Positions 25,009 to 38,100 are shown, numbered from the stretch's first letter. The stretch: DNA of 64,000 nt from Hydrangea macrophylla (GCA_033977485.1 CM066994.1:25698681-25762680), one strand, 5' to 3'. Notes: generated by a model from the sequence alone, not told the origin. Made by a program: numbers and translations.

Positions 25009-25690
25009 CAATGTCATACTTCTCAAATTTTGAGTTCTAAATTATGGTTTTCAATGTACAGTGGCGTAGCCTAGAAATAATTTTCAAAGGTGTCGGTCAA
25101 TAACTTAACTCTGATTTGATAAAATTGAAAACTAAGTGCCGAGAAAAAATTGAATCTAACTGAAAGTAAAGTTTCGCATATTGAATGTAGATTGCATCAC
25201 GGACTTTTTTTATGAAATTTTTTTACTCGCAGTTTTCAGTAGGTTTTTAGCTTCTTTTTTAATAAAATGATACATTATAAAAGACACTGAAAAAATAAAT
25301 ACTGAAACATTATATTTCCAGCACTTATTGGGTTTTCAAACACACGCTTAGTATCGTAACAAAAAATATGTTTGTTGAGTATGGGTTAAATTTAACTTTT
25401 AACCAAGTCAAATAACAAATTGACACCCTTAAATGACAAAAAAATGACATCATTTTCTTTGTTTGACTTTCATCTCTGTGGTGTCATTTGTGGAAAACTA
25501 GAGACAATACATATAAAATTACATGTAAATTTTTGCCCGTGATAATTTGAGTGGGTCCTCACCATGTTGCCCTGCCACTGCCAACAAATGTGGCAGCAGG
25601 TTCACTTGATTTTAATTGAAAGATGTTGAAAAGAGTCGCATGCATTCGAAACCACTTTGGAATTCAAAATTTGGAAAGCATGACATCAAT
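25009..25690. mobile_element. Non-autonomous DNA transposon with ~40-bp inverted ends
   Basis: The left end (caatgtcatacttctcaaat, then tttgagttctaaatt) is the imperfect inverse of the right end (aattcaaaatttggaaagca, then tgacatc). About 680 bases long with no coding frame. Confidence 0.55.
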
Positions 25691-25717
25691 CTTTCACAAA
25701 AACTAGTAAATGAAAAT

Positions 25718-26043
25718 GAGTAATGCCATGCTTCCCAAATTTCTATCCCAAAAGTATTTTTCTAATGATGTGGCTTTGTGGTCAGGTCTAATACAGTGGG
25801 AATATTTGATTAGAAGTTGTTTACCCAAGCCCACTATAGCATTAGAGTAAAACTTCACCCACAATCTTTACACAACTTTCAATCCACAACTCACAAAAGT
25901 GTGCATATCTCTCTCCTGTATCACTGTAGGATCCACTGATATCACAGAATGACTCAAGAGAGAGAGAATGACACATTTTTATGAATTATAACTAAAAAAA
26001 TTATGTGAAAACTGCGGGTAAAATATTACTCGTAGCATTACTC
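25718..26043. mobile_element. MITE, GAGTAATGCCATGC family
   Basis: Starts gagtaatgccatgcttccca and ends ...gtagcattactc, giving short inverted ends. About 326 bases. It lies about 220 bases upstream of the TMEM256-like start codon. Confidence 0.45.
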
Positions 26044-26263
26044 TTACTCAATAGTGGCCATCATCATCCTCGAAAAAGCTTCCAAAATTTTGAATCCTAA
26101 AATTAATTTGCGAAAATTTATCACCGAATTGTGAGAAACGACGTCGTATAGTAGCTAATAGGGATGGTGGTAAGTTGGGGACGAGTTCAGTGTCTTGGAT
26201 ACCCAAATAAGCTTTACTCCTATGAACAACAAGAAAAAGAAAGTCAAAACAGTGAGAAGAACA

Positions 26264-28945
26264 ATGGATCCTCTTCTCTGGCACAAAATTGCTGCTCTCT
26301 CTGGTGCTCTCTCTCTCTCTCTCTCTCTCAAACACTCAAATTTTGAAATTCTATATATCTACACATAAGTTGTATGCATATGTAAATTGTCTTATGAGGT
26401 TTCCATTTGATGCATTTGACAAAACCCATATTTTGAAAAACCAAAACTAATAATGAAAACTTTGTTCCAGGAATTGCGGCGCTTGGATTGGGAACATATG
26501 GTGCCCATGGATTCAAACCCAAAAACCCATCTTACAAAGATGTACTTCCTAATTTTTTTTTTCTTTTGTTATCTATTTATTTGTTCTTTCATCTATTTAT
26601 TTATCTTTGATTTCAAGAAGAAACCTAACTCAATTTTTTTTTTTGAACAATTGGGTAATGGAAGGTTTGGCACACTGCTTCTCTCTACCATTTAGTTCAC
26701 ACAGCCGCCCTGGTTGCTGCTCCCATCACCAAAAATCCCAATATTGTAAGTCCCCTTTCTCAATTCATTTTCACTTCTTCTCAATCACATATACATACAT
26801 CTATATAGATATTTATGTAGGCACCTATGATTCTATGTATGCTCTTAGTTGACTTTTTTTTTTCTTTGGTATTTCTTCTTGTACTGTGTTTTAGTTTGGA
26901 GGACTTTTGACTACAGGAATTCTTGCTTTCTCTGGGACGTAAGTGACAATTTATGTTCCTTCTTGTTCATTCTATTGAGTTGGGTACTCTTGCAATCTTA
27001 TAGTTATCTCCAAATTATTGAGAATCTCTCAATCAAAAACTTGGCGTCTATGCTTGAATTTGGAATAGGATTCTTCTTGTGAAGGTTTAGAGCTGAAGAT
27101 ATGCTAAGATGCTTGTAGTGTAGTATATTCTCAACTAAAGATAACGCAATCTGCAAATATTTGTGCATTTGGGAAAAACATGTTTCTGTCTGAAACAATG
27201 CCAAAATGATTTCTTTTTTGGTTAATTATCGTTTCACCCCTTGCTGTTAGCGCGTTTTTCAGTTTCCCGTTTCAAATATGTCACTAATACAGTAAATACC
27301 CGTTGCTTTGGACTAATGTGCAATCGTTGGTAAAACTTTTAAATCTAACGGGTCAGAGTTTGCATATGGGGTGATCTGAAAAACACGCTAATCACAAAGG
27401 GTGCATCCGTTACTAACCGAAGAATAAAAAGAGCTATGCAGACTTTGGTCCTGTTAAATTTTACAGACATATTAACACTTTCATATTAGTCCAAACTGCA
27501 GGAGGTATTAGTGACACGTGTGAAACTAGACAGGGCAAACTGAAGAATGCGCTAATTATTGGAGAGGTGGGGGTGTATAAGCCTTTTTTTCCTAGTTGAG
27601 AAGTCCTGATAATCACTCTTTGCCTAGAGTAGTTTGGTTGCTTATCTGAATTTATTGCCTGGTGGGTGTTCAATAGGATCTTATAAGTCCTAATTTCTTT
27701 CTGAATTTACTCTAATACTAGTGTGGTTAGCGATGTTACCTGGACTCTCCTACTACCTCCAAGTACCCGATCCCCGTGTCCGAACCCCGTACCCAATTCT
27801 GACACTCGGATCCTCCACAGGTGATGTTGAAAAGATAAGAAGAAGCTCAAAATTGTGTGCAAAGAGGTTTCTACCTATTGATATTAAGAAACAAAATATG
27901 TTTATACGTTCAGAAGGTGTCCCCATACCCGTATCCAACATTTAGACACATGTCCCCGGATCCTAAGATTTGGATTTAGAGGAGCTCCGACACCTAGATA
28001 CACACCCGCACCTGATAATCACTCTTTGCCTAGAGTAGTTTGGTTGCTTATCTGAATTTATTGCCTGGTGGGTGTTCAATAGGATCTTATAAGCCCTAAT
28101 TTCTTTATGAATTTACTCTAATATTAGTGTGGTGAGCGATGTTACCTGGACTCTCCTATTACCCCCAAGTACCCGATCCCCGTGTCCGACCCCCGTACCC
28201 AATTCTGACACTCGGATCCTCCACAGGTGATGTTGAAAAGATAAGAAGAAGCTCAAAATTGTGTGCAAAGAGGTTTCTAACTATTGATATTAAGAAACAT
28301 AATATGTTTATACGTTCAGAAGGTGTCCCCATACCCGTATCCAACATTCAGACACATGTCCCCGGATCCTAAGATTTGGATTTAGAGGAGCTCCGACACC
28401 TAGATACACACCCGTACCTGCCATCCATACCCGAGTCGGGAAATATAGGTGGTGACTGGTGAGAAAGGAAACTAAAGGCAATAGCATAAACCATCTTTTT
28501 ATAGAATGCCCGAGTCCCCTAATTGGGTAGGTAGTATTAATTTGAATCAGATTAAGACCTGCCATGGTAGCCCAGTTGGAATAAAACTTGCTTGGAATGA
28601 ACTGTAAATCCAGAAGTGATGAGTTTGACTCCTCCTAGTGTGAAGCATGTGTTAACCAATATTAACGGATTGCGGATTGTTGCTAGAATTGAGGTTTACA
28701 CATTAGGGAGCTCCCACATCATAAAAAATTGTATGTATATTTATACGTGAAAATGTTTGAAGAAATTATCTCCAGCTATGTTTTTTGTGCTGAGTTTATT
28801 TGATTGAAAGGTAAAAGAACTTAAGTGAGCTATGGGATTTTGCAGGTGTTATGCTGTGGCATATCTTGAAGACAGAAAGTACTCTAAGGTAGCCCCATTT
28901 GGTGGATTTGCATTTATTGCTGCTTGGGCTAGCTTACTTTTCTAG
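26264..28945 (+). CDS. TMEM256/DUF423-family small membrane protein
   Basis: Five exons join in frame to 111 residues: 26264-26303, 26471-26541, 26665-26745, 26895-26938 and 28846-28945, all with GT donors and AG acceptors. The product is a small hydrophobic protein of the DUF423/TMEM256 family. Visible signatures are GIAALGLGTYGAHGF near residues 14-28, HTASLYHLVHTAALVAAP at 40-57, GGLLTTGILAFSGT at 66-79 and the C-terminal APFGGFAFIAAWASLLF. Three to four membrane helices are expected. The family's function is not established. The length is normal, no lesion is seen and all phases agree, so I believe it is intact. The fourth intron is long (about 1.9 kb) because it holds a MITE and a tandem duplication. 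Confidence 0.92.
26301..26331 (+). repeat. CT microsatellite at the first donor of the TMEM256-like gene
   Basis: A (CT)n run follows exon 1 directly and includes the donor region, so length changes here lie beside the splice site. Confidence 0.7.
27220..27586. mobile_element. MITE, GGTTAATTA...GCGCGTTTTTCAGTTT family
   Basis: Begins ggttaattatcgtttcaccc, with 'tagcgcgtttttcagttt' inside. The same sequence type occurs at 34421-34793. Internal parts are inverted copies (aaacacgctaatcac). It lies in intron 4 of the TMEM256-like gene. Confidence 0.5.
27605..28416 (+). repeat. 406-bp direct tandem duplication in intron 4
   Basis: Bases 27605-28010 and 28011-28416 are nearly identical direct copies at an offset of 406. 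The short CCTG recurs at 27605, 28011 and 28417. I see only a handful of substitutions between copies. Each contains blocks such as 'cccgatccccgtgtccga' and 'ggagctccgacacctagat'. Confidence 0.9.
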
Positions 28946-29289
28946 GATGTATTTCTGCTTTTCTCAGAGAGTAAGTTATAATCGCATGTTTATAGAATCA
29001 ACAGAACCTGAATAAGTTTCTTGAGCTCAGACGGTGGTATTGCAAATTCTTGTTATATTTGTTGTCCAATTTGATTTGCTACTTACTGGGTTCTTTTTCA
29101 GTGTAAATATCGTGTAATATGACGATCCTTGCGAAATATGTTGGCCGATGTTGAAATGTTTTATCCTAACGTTTACGTTAGATTACTGGTTGCAAGCAAT
29201 TTTATTGTGCATAATTGGGGGTAGGTTTGCGACTGTGTCATTTGTATGGGCTTGAAGATTTGGAGGTGCACAGATTGGGTCTGTTAATT

Positions 29290-29605
29290 TAAGCTCTATT
29301 TGGTTCATAGGTTTAGTGAGGGAAAGGAAAAGAAAACGAGATGGAAAGTTTTCCTTGGCTTGATTATCAAGGGAAATAGTGAGAAAAATAGGAACGAAAA
29401 TAAAATAAAGTGGTAAATAAATTAGAAGTTCTAAGATTGTACGTCACCTCCCTTTTTCTGCGGTCACTTTCCTCCCTTTTTTCCTTATGTTATTTAAGTA
29501 TGGACGAAAACACAAAAGAAAAAATAAAATAAGGGAGCTAGTTTTCCTTCTTGTTTTCCTTTCCCTCTTCCTTTTCTGCAATGAATCCGCAAACCAAAAT
29601 TGTAT
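29290..29605. mobile_element. Possible MITE with 'ttggttc...gaaccaaa'-type ends
   Basis: A purine-rich left half (gtgagggaaaggaaaagaaa) and pyrimidine-rich right half (ttttcctttccctcttcctt) form a long imperfect inverted repeat. It lies just past the 3'UTR of the TMEM256-like gene. Confidence 0.4.
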
Positions 29606-29803
29606 ATGCTTAGCCGCTTAGGGGCTGTTTTGAAAGGTCTATTTACAAATTCAAGTGTTTGGTAGATGGCTTTTTATGTAGCATTTTGTGCCAAATCTAG
29701 AGCAAGTTATTTCTTAAACCAACACAATGCTGGTTTTTGTTACCAAAAAAAAAAAAAAATGCGAATGAGTCTAATCCTAATCCTATTATGCATTCCGAAA
29801 CAC

Positions 29804-30139
29804 CAAGGCCGGCCCTGAGATGACAAAAATTGTCCGATGCCTCAAGCGAATTTTCAAAGGGGCCGAAAAAATGAGACCTTTATACTAAGTTTCATTGAAA
29901 TTAGGAAGAAATTAGAAGAAAATAGGCCTAAAAATGATAAGTTTTATAGAAAGTAAAAAAATAGACCTAAAAATGATAAGTTTCATAGAAATTGGGAAGA
30001 AATTAGAAGAAAATAGGCCTAAAAATAATAAGTTTCATAAAAATTAAGAAGAAATTAGGAAAAAAATAGGCCTAAAAATGAGGCCTAAAATCGAGGCCCC
30101 ATGCGATTGCTTTGCCAAATTGGCTCAGGGCCGGCCCTG
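29804..30139. mobile_element. Non-autonomous hAT element with GGCCGGCCCTG ends
   Basis: Inverted ends CAAGGCCGGCCCTGAG and CTCAGGGCCGGCCCTG (15 of 16 matching) are flanked by perfect 8-bp duplications CGAAACAC at 29796-29803 and 30140-30147. Inside are three to four tandem copies of a ~50-base unit with 'aaaataggcctaaaaatgat'. No coding frame exists. The 8-bp duplication is diagnostic of hAT-type transposition. Confidence 0.85.
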
Positions 30140-30695
30140 CGAAACACGCCCTTAATTCATCGACCCTTTGGACATGTATGCGTAATGTGGTTGCTTGGAG
30201 TTGGCCATAATGCTCTGTTTGGTTTGCGGAATGTAGGGAGAGAAAAAGAAATGAGAAGGGAAACGAGAATGAAAAATCATTTTCCTAGTATTCTCTTAAT
30301 GCTCCGATCGGGGTATGAACTCATATTGGCAAGAGTTATATAATCTGCAGGCAAACAATTAATCTAAACTTCATGAATATATTCTACACATAGAAAAACA
30401 GGAAAAGAGTGACAATACGATTTTCAGATAGACAACACTTTACCACTTATCCACGTGGATCAATCGTGCTACAGAACAACACCCTATCTATCCAAGAAAA
30501 AAATGCAACAACATGATTTCTAGACGGACAACGCTTCCGTTATTTTTCTTTGGTACATAAGATGTTCTGTAGCACGAATGGTCTAAATGTGCACGTGTTG
30601 CTTATGTGGAGCACATGTGGGCTAATTGTGCTACAAAACAACAATGTGTGTACCCAAAGAAAAGTAGCAAAGTGCTTTCTTTTACCTATTTACTC

Positions 30696-30870
30696 TGAAG
30701 CACGGACACGGACATTCTGACACGGATACGACACGATACAGACACGTCGACACGACAAAATCCTAAAAAATTGCACGTCGACACTATAGGAAAAGTGTCT
30801 TTGAATTGTCGTGTCCGTGTGTCGGACACGATTCGGCACGCGACACGTTACCTTATTAGAAGTGTCGGTG
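30696..30870. repeat. GACACG-rich repeat fragment
   Basis: Starts gaagcacggacacggacatt and is filled with gacacg/cgtgtc motifs in both orientations. It looks like the end of a DNA transposon with subterminal motifs, but the second terminus is not found. Confidence 0.4.
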
Positions 30871-31004
30871 TTTTCTAGCATATTTAAATACCAAGTGACA
30901 TGATAGCTAGACAATTCACCATTTATACTTGAATTATCTGTAGCTTGAATTGTTCAAATTTGAAAATCATAGCATTACTCATCTAAGGAAAAGTAAAACA
31001 AAAG

Positions 31005-31212
31005 GATCTATTTAAGAATGCTAAAAATAGGATCATGTTTACATCAAATCTCGTTTTTATATAGACTGTTATAGTGGTTTCTCAAAGAATCAATTTTTGG
31101 TACATTTTTAAATCAAACACGGACTCCTACGTACCTAAAAAGTAGTTATACAAACACAAAAATATCTAAAAGAACCGTAGAATCGATTTCTATGTTACCC
31201 AAACAGCCTCAA
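31005..31212. mobile_element. MITE, CTGTTTGGG family (second copy)
   Basis: Contains 'gaatgctaaaaataggatca' near the left and 'acccaaacagcctc' at the right, as in 22833-23007. Confidence 0.4.
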
Positions 31213-31371
31213 AGAATAAAGTAAAAGAACAAGAACAAGGTGATTTTGCACACCCCACAATTGTCTGACTGGAAATAAAGCTTTTAGTAAAGTCCAACTG
31301 TTAAAAGGATGTCGTTAAAATTTAAGACCAAACATGATTTAAAGAGCCTCGCATGGGCTAATTGGTTGCAT

Positions 31372-32007
31372 TAGGGGTGTCATTTGGAACGGAATTTCCA
31401 ATTCCGACCGATTCCGAGCCGAAAAATTCCGATTTTGGAAGCAAAATTTGTATTCCGAATTCCGAAATTCCGAATTCCAAAAATACCGAAAAAAATTGGA
31501 ACGGAATTGGAATTGTTTTTAGAATTCCGAAAATTCCGAATTTCCGATCCGAAAATTCTGAAAATATTCCGAAAGAATTCCGAATAGAATTTCCAAAAAT
31601 ATTCCGATAATATTCTGAGTTCTTATATTATACAATGTAAATATGTAATACATATATACTATGTAACCATGTGTGATATTTTTTTAGGTGTTGATATTAT
31701 GAACTTAATGTGTTTTAAGTGTTAGTTGTTGCTTTAAAAAAAAATGTGTTGTATTTTATGTTGGAAATTTGTAATAGCTGTGTAGATTATTTTTATTGTG
31801 TAGGCAGTGGTTGGAAAATTACGAAATATTCCGAAAATATCCAAAAATTTCCGATTCCAAAAATTTCCGAAAATTCGGAATCGGAAATGCTTTTTAGAAT
31901 TCCAAAATTTTGGAATGGAATTCGGAAAGTATAAGTAGATTCCGAAAATTTTGGAATTTTTTCCGAAATAGCCTATTCCGTTCCGTTCCGTCCGAATGAC
32001 ACCCCTA
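31372..32007. mobile_element. Non-autonomous hAT element with ATTCCGAA subterminal repeats
   Basis: Ends TAGGGGTGTCAT and ATGACACCCCTA are perfect inverted repeats of 12 bases. They are flanked by perfect 8-bp duplications GGTTGCAT at 31364-31371 and 32008-32015. Both subterminal regions are packed with ATTCCGAA-type motifs, while the centre (about 31620-31810) is unique. Short frames inside (IPNSE-type peptides) come from the repeat and are not genes. Confidence 0.9.
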
Positions 32008-32015
32008 GGTTGCAT

Positions 32016-34220
32016 TCATCAATTGTTTTTATTATTTTATTATTTTATATTTAATTTTTTTTTTTTGGAGAATCAATGCTGTCATAAAAGTTGGTCAAAC
32101 TTGTCTTTACAAAATGGGAACTACTTAGGCTTAGTTTGACTCCCACGTGGCTTTTTAAAAGTAGCTCATGAAATTTATTATTAAGTTATTTAATAATTTT
32201 GTTCAAGTTATACATTACTCTTCAAAAAAAAAATCATGAAACCAAAAAGCAACCTTGAACTTTTAAAAGTTCAATTTTTGCAAGGCTCATAAACTAGTTA
32301 CTAAATGAATTATTATCAAATTGTGCTTTAAAAAGGGAAGAAGCACCAAAATGGGGGCCAAACTAAGCCTTAGTGCGGGCACACCAAACTTTGTATTTTT
32401 TCAAATGAATCAATTGGTTGGCTCATAGTTTTGCCAAATTATGGAACCTCTTTAATTTTAGAAACTCACCCAAATTCTCAAATTTCCTAAAATATTGTTG
32501 GTCTATTTATACAAGTTTATATATATAAACAGTATGGGCGGATCATATCATGAAATAGTATAACCACACCTACTTAACTGTACAGTGTTCTAAGTCTAGT
32601 TCTTTAATCAGTAAATTTAGCCACGTCGGACCACACTGAGTGGGACTAACAATACTTGAATGGTTGAGATTGAAGTATGAGAAATGGAAGGTCCCTCTTA
32701 AAATGGAGAGCATCTAGTTTTGTCCCCCTTTTTTATTCAGCACCATCCTTGGTGCATATGGTAATTGTTGGGATCCTAATTTGAAGCGTAAATGACTTGA
32801 AAACAAAGGCTCAAATACATTGAAGTACAAACTACTATAAAATGCGAAACTTTAAGCACTCAATTTTACATCGATTTCAATTGAGTACAATTGAGCCCAA
32901 TTACCTTCAATTGAGGACAATCCACGGAATGCCTTCAACTGTCATATCTGTCAACGATTGTCCTCACTTGGAATCAAGTTAAAATCGAGGGCCTTAACTT
33001 CCACAATTTATAATTAAAGGTCCAAAGTGAAATTTTGCGGAATACAGAGACTACTAAAATGTATTTTAGCTCGAAAAATAAAATCAAAGAAGGGTGGTTG
33101 TAGATTTCTTGGTGTTCTTACTTGGATCAAGCTCTGTGGTCATGGAAGCACCATTGAAGTAGCAATTTGCTCCTTTGTGCTTCAACTTCTGATAGTAATT
33201 GTTGAAAGTATAAGAGGCATAGTCTCGCACAGTATTTGTATAATAGCAAAGTTTGGTTCATCTGAATTTTGGAACAATCTGCACCTCCACTCCCTTGCTC
33301 ATACTATGCTTCTAAAGTTTTTGTAAAGATTGCAGGAAAAAGAATTAGACAACAAAGCTAAAAAAAACAAAAACAAAAACATTATGTGTGAAATTGTGTG
33401 TAAATCAATTGTCTTTGGTTCACTATGGTTGCTTTGCAATGTAGAGACTGTTTGGCAACAACTTTTAGAGTTCAAAAGTGATTATAGAAGTTCAAAAGGC
33501 TAAAATAAAACAGTTTGACAAATCAGCTTCTGCGATTCAATCGCAGAAAAATGTGAGTCCATTGCAAAAAATTGCGATTGGCCTAAAGCTACCTTGGGCA
33601 GCTTTTGACCAAAAGCAGTTTTCATTTTATTCGCAGAGCATAAGTTGTTGCCATACGGCCCATACGGGCCCTAAGGGTACGTTTGCCGAGATAGTTTCTA
33701 GTCAATCAAAGTTTTCTCTAAACATGGTAGACAAAACTCAACTTTCTCTTCTCTTCTCTTCTCTTCTCTTAATGAGTTTCTCTTCTCTCTTCTCCATTTC
33801 TCTCAATCCAAACAGAGTCTAAGGGTGCGTTTGGATGTCCACAAAATTGTGAATTAGGCTATTTAGGATGAGCCCATGATATATTAGCCCAGCTTTTTTG
33901 CGACTGAATCGCAGAATTGCCATACTGTTTTATGATAGCTTTTGAAGTTCCATAATCCCTTAAAGCTGTTGCCAAACGGGACAAAACATAGCTTGAATGT
34001 GTATAGGGAAGATATAGATAGAGGATAACAAATCTTGGCTATAAATTTGGCAAAAGCTAGGAGTTTTTTATTGTTTAATTACACGTTGTGATGAAAAGCT
34101 TTTTATCTCACTTAAGTGAACTAAATTATATGTATCTGATGGGAAATTAACTCAAATGGGCAATGTTACTTTACATGAACAGTAGAGCAAGCAAAATTCT
34201 AAGCAAAACAGTCAACATAC
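32016..34220. other. Intergenic, no gene supported
   Basis: AT-rich. The frames at 33027-33326 and 33478-33822 lack family signatures. Around 33655-33985 there are 'gtttggatg' and 'gttgccaaacggg' blocks typical of MITE ends. Confidence 0.4.
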
Positions 34221-34222
34221 TC

Positions 34223-34241
34223 TGTGTGTGTGTGTGTGTGT

Positions 34242-34303
<62 letters not shown>
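34223..34303 (+). repeat. Compound microsatellite (TG)n-(AG)n
   Basis: About nine TG units, then a short break, then about 30 AG units. Confidence 0.95.
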
Positions 34304-34309
<6 letters not shown>

Positions 34310-34420
34310 GCCTATCTGTATCAAAATTGTCATGGGCACAGATGTTCAGCTATATTTATAATGTAACAGAGGCTAAAAGAAAAGTTCACACTTCTCAGTA
34401 GTTCTGTTAGCAATTTAAAA

Positions 34421-34793
34421 GGTTAATTACAGATATACCCCTATGATTAGGGCGTTTTTCAGTTTGCCTTCTGTAGTTTCAAATATTTCACTATTACTAC
34501 CTGTGGTTTGGATTAATGTGCAATCGTTACTAATTCTGTTGAATTTACAGGGAACTTTAGTCTGCATAGTAATTATGTTCTTGGATTATTACAGATACAC
34601 TCCCTACGATTAGCGCGTATTTTTAGGTACAACCCCCATGCAGCTCTGCTCCGTTAAATCTAACAGATTTATTGACGATTGCATATTTGTCCAAGTACTC
34701 CAAACCAAATGGGATATTATGAGTGGCATTTTTGCAACTAGAGGGGTAAGTAAACTGAAAACCGCTAACTACAGGCGGTACCTGTAATTGACC
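34421..34793. mobile_element. MITE with ~50-bp inverted ends
   Basis: Left end ggttaattacagatataccc...gcgtttttcagttt and right end inverse of gggtcaattacaggtaccgc...ggttttcagttt. Same family as 27220-27586. It sits about 400 bases beyond the 3' end of the PHD pseudogene. Confidence 0.6.
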
Positions 34794-35175
34794 CATGTCT
34801 AAGTCCTTATAATGGTTTAAGGTATAATTATGGACCATAAATCCTATACAGAGAACTTCGTATGTGTGTGCGTGTGTAGCTATTGACCATTACAAAATGG
34901 AGTTTTAAGGGGTGCGAAGCAACAAAAACAATAAACCACATCTGATACATATATATCCCCAAGAATTTACTTCATTGATTATTTACCCAAATACAACTGA
35001 CATAACAAACACAATGAAACTACAATCTGTCAAAGAGTTTTAGACAGAAAACTCACTTAACCATGAAAAAAATCTGAATCTCTTTACTTACAATTACATT
35101 TTTACCTCTTCCTATTTGCCTATCCAAACAACTCCTACAACAAAATCAGCAAGAGAGCCGACAGAGAATGAAGCC

Positions 35176-38100
35176 TCAGAAATTACAAAAGTCCATACCA
35201 ACCTCAGCTGCAAATGGCAGCAGAAAATCACCATAAGGCTCAGAAAACTTCAACTCCAAATCATGCTCATTTCTTGGAGGTGCAAGCGAGGCAAAACACA
35301 TAGAACACACGAAAAACGGTGTTTTTGAGTCCGTACTGTCAATTCCACAGCAACGTTCATGCTGCCAAACCTCACACACGTCACACGCTACCATCCTCTC
35401 CCCATCATCGTCCATCGCTCCACACTCGCATCTAACCCTCCAATATTTGGGCCCACCGTCTTTAGTCAACTCGCCACTCCAATCAATCCCTTTTCCTCTC
35501 ACACAAACTTCAGAAATCCCTGAATATCCCAAATCCAAATTTTTTAATTCAAACTCCCTCACTTCGAAATTTTCCATACCACAATATGTGTCCCTCATTG
35601 TAGATTCTATTGCCTCTTTAATTTCATCAACATTAGCATTTAGTGGAACTAAAATCAACTCACCTGTTGGAAAATCTCTCGTTAACTCAGATTCTAACTC
35701 GTTCCAACTTGGCATAACTCGGCAAAGCAATCTCAGCCATTGATCATCCTCTTCATGTTTTTACGACCACTCTTTTGAATAATGCTTGCTGTGCAAAACT
35801 GTCCTACACGCCCACCCAATCAATTCCGAATCTGGGTAATCACCCAATAGTACATATGAATATATATATAAGCTATATCGCTGTATATATCATATGCTGC
35901 CTGTAGAGCTGGTTCTGGAGTTTGCCTAGTACCTATTTCGGGTTCTGGTTCACTTCCCAAAACTCTGTCATCGAGTTCACGAATTGAGTATTCGAAAATC
36001 CCAATTTCTGGATTAACATTGCGAACAACAATGTGATTTCCAACACTTATTGTTTAAGGATTTGATTACAAAATCTACTAAACCCGTGTCACGAACATGT
36101 TTCCTAGAAGATTCTTGGAGTTCATGTCTAGGAATTCCACCGTTGACAACCTTCCTTGATTCCATTTCTTGTAGTACATCAAAAATTGTCTTTTTTGCTT
36201 GTTCTACTCTGTTACTAGACCATCTGCTTTCCCTTTTATCAACAACATTAGCAAAATCTTTTGATTTATCATCTTTTCCCTTAGCGAAATGCTTTACTTT
36301 CTTGGATTTTGTGGGCAGAGAATTTCCAGTGGTGTCCGTAACCGATTTTCTCTTTCCAAGAGAAAATGACTTGAGGGTAAGCATAAATCTGAGAAGATCT
36401 CTGACTGTGATCAAATGGGTTTCACTCAAATCTCTGTAAAAACAAATGATTCTATCAATTTCTTTCGTATTATCCGAACTACAGACAATCTGGTCAAGCG
36501 CGATAGAGCTGAGAATTTCAATTGCCTTATCATACTTATATTGATTCACTCCGAAACTCCCACGATAGAATTTGTAGCCCCATCTGCCAAACCAGGCATG
36601 ACCATACGTAACTCCATAGAGCAACCGAAGATCCATCAAATTCTTCTTCGACTCATCCTCAACTGAGATTTTTCTGTAAACCAAACATGTACAAACATTA
36701 TACAAAAATGTACTAATTCCCTATATTCATTTCTCTCATAAACTAAAAGTCACTTGAAATTTAATAGTCTCATTCTTTTTTTATGACGAATCTTGAAGTA
36801 AATTCCGTTACATTGAATGTATCTATTTAGAATTTTTGATAAATATGAGAATTAACTATATTCTTTCTTAAACACAAAAATCAATAGTTTTAAGCAACAT
36901 TTGAGAATGAGCACATTTTCAGTAATGTAACTAATTATTCGAGATCATCATGTTTTTAGCTAAAAATGTATGTAGCCTAAACTGGCCCTAAATGTTTATA
37001 TTGAATTTTTGTGGAATTGTGCTACCTGGTTCGGAGATTTGTGCAGATTCGGTCCCAGAGATCCATGATCTCTCTGCCGTGGAGATATCTGGACCCTCAT
37101 TCAATGCCATTGATACGGAGAAGATGACCAAACCCATTACAGTGAATCAACCCATGTAGCAGATGAGTTTGAATTTCAAATACATTTTCCAAAGGCCTAT
37201 TCCATCCATTCTCTCCTGGGATTATCATATGATGCCTTCGTTTAGATACAAAATGATGACTCCAACCTGAAAAAGATTCGAAAACCCCAACTTCTAATTA
37301 ATGAACTTGAAAAACCCAAATTGAATCTGTTCAATCTCAATTGAGAAATCATAGAACAGTAGATATTTCAGATGATCAAATTAGAATTCTCAATTTCTGA
37401 ATCAGAGAAAAATTAGTATGGGGATTTATGTTTCAGAAATCAAAAAATCATAACCCAAAACTTGAATTCCAACCTTGGCTACAAAACTAGAAATCCTGAA
37501 ACAAATCTACAAAAACCCAATTGAGAACCGAATCTAAATCACAATCCCCAATCAATATATATATATATATATATTTTGGCCTAAACCCATTTGAGAAATT
37601 GAATTGATAATCAAATTGAAACTGAATAAACCCTACCCGGTACAAACCCAAATTTCTAATTACGGAATTTGAAAAACCCAAACTGAATTTCTTGAAACCC
37701 AATTGAGAAATCATAGAACACTAGATATTTCAGAACATCAAATTATTGGAATTCTCAATTTCATCACTATTCATAGCACGGAATCATAGAACAATTGGTA
37801 TGGGGTTTTATATTTCAGAAAGCAAAATCTTATTCTAAAACTCCAATTCTAATATTAACTACAAAACTCAATTGAGAAATTGAATTACAAAAAAACTCAA
37901 ATAAATACAAAAAATCTTATATATTTGCATAAACCCATTTGAGAAATTGAATTGATAATCAAATCAAAACCCGAATTAACTCTCACCGGAGCAGACACAG
38001 TTATTACAGAGAGGTTGCTTGGAGTGTTCAACTGATTCTTCAACTGTGTACAAAGGAATTCGAAGGTCTCTGTTGTCTTGCAGAACCAAAAAGGTGAGCC

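Noticed and set aside
31362..32015. Three overlapping frames rich in IPNSE/FRIPK peptides
   Set aside because: Arise from the ATTCCGAA repeats of a non-autonomous hAT element.
33027..33822. Two plus-strand frames of about 100 codons
   Set aside because: No recognisable domain, composition like surrounding intergenic DNA, and the second overlaps MITE-type blocks.
34163..34366. Frame with an Arg-Glu repeat
   Set aside because: Translation of the AG microsatellite.
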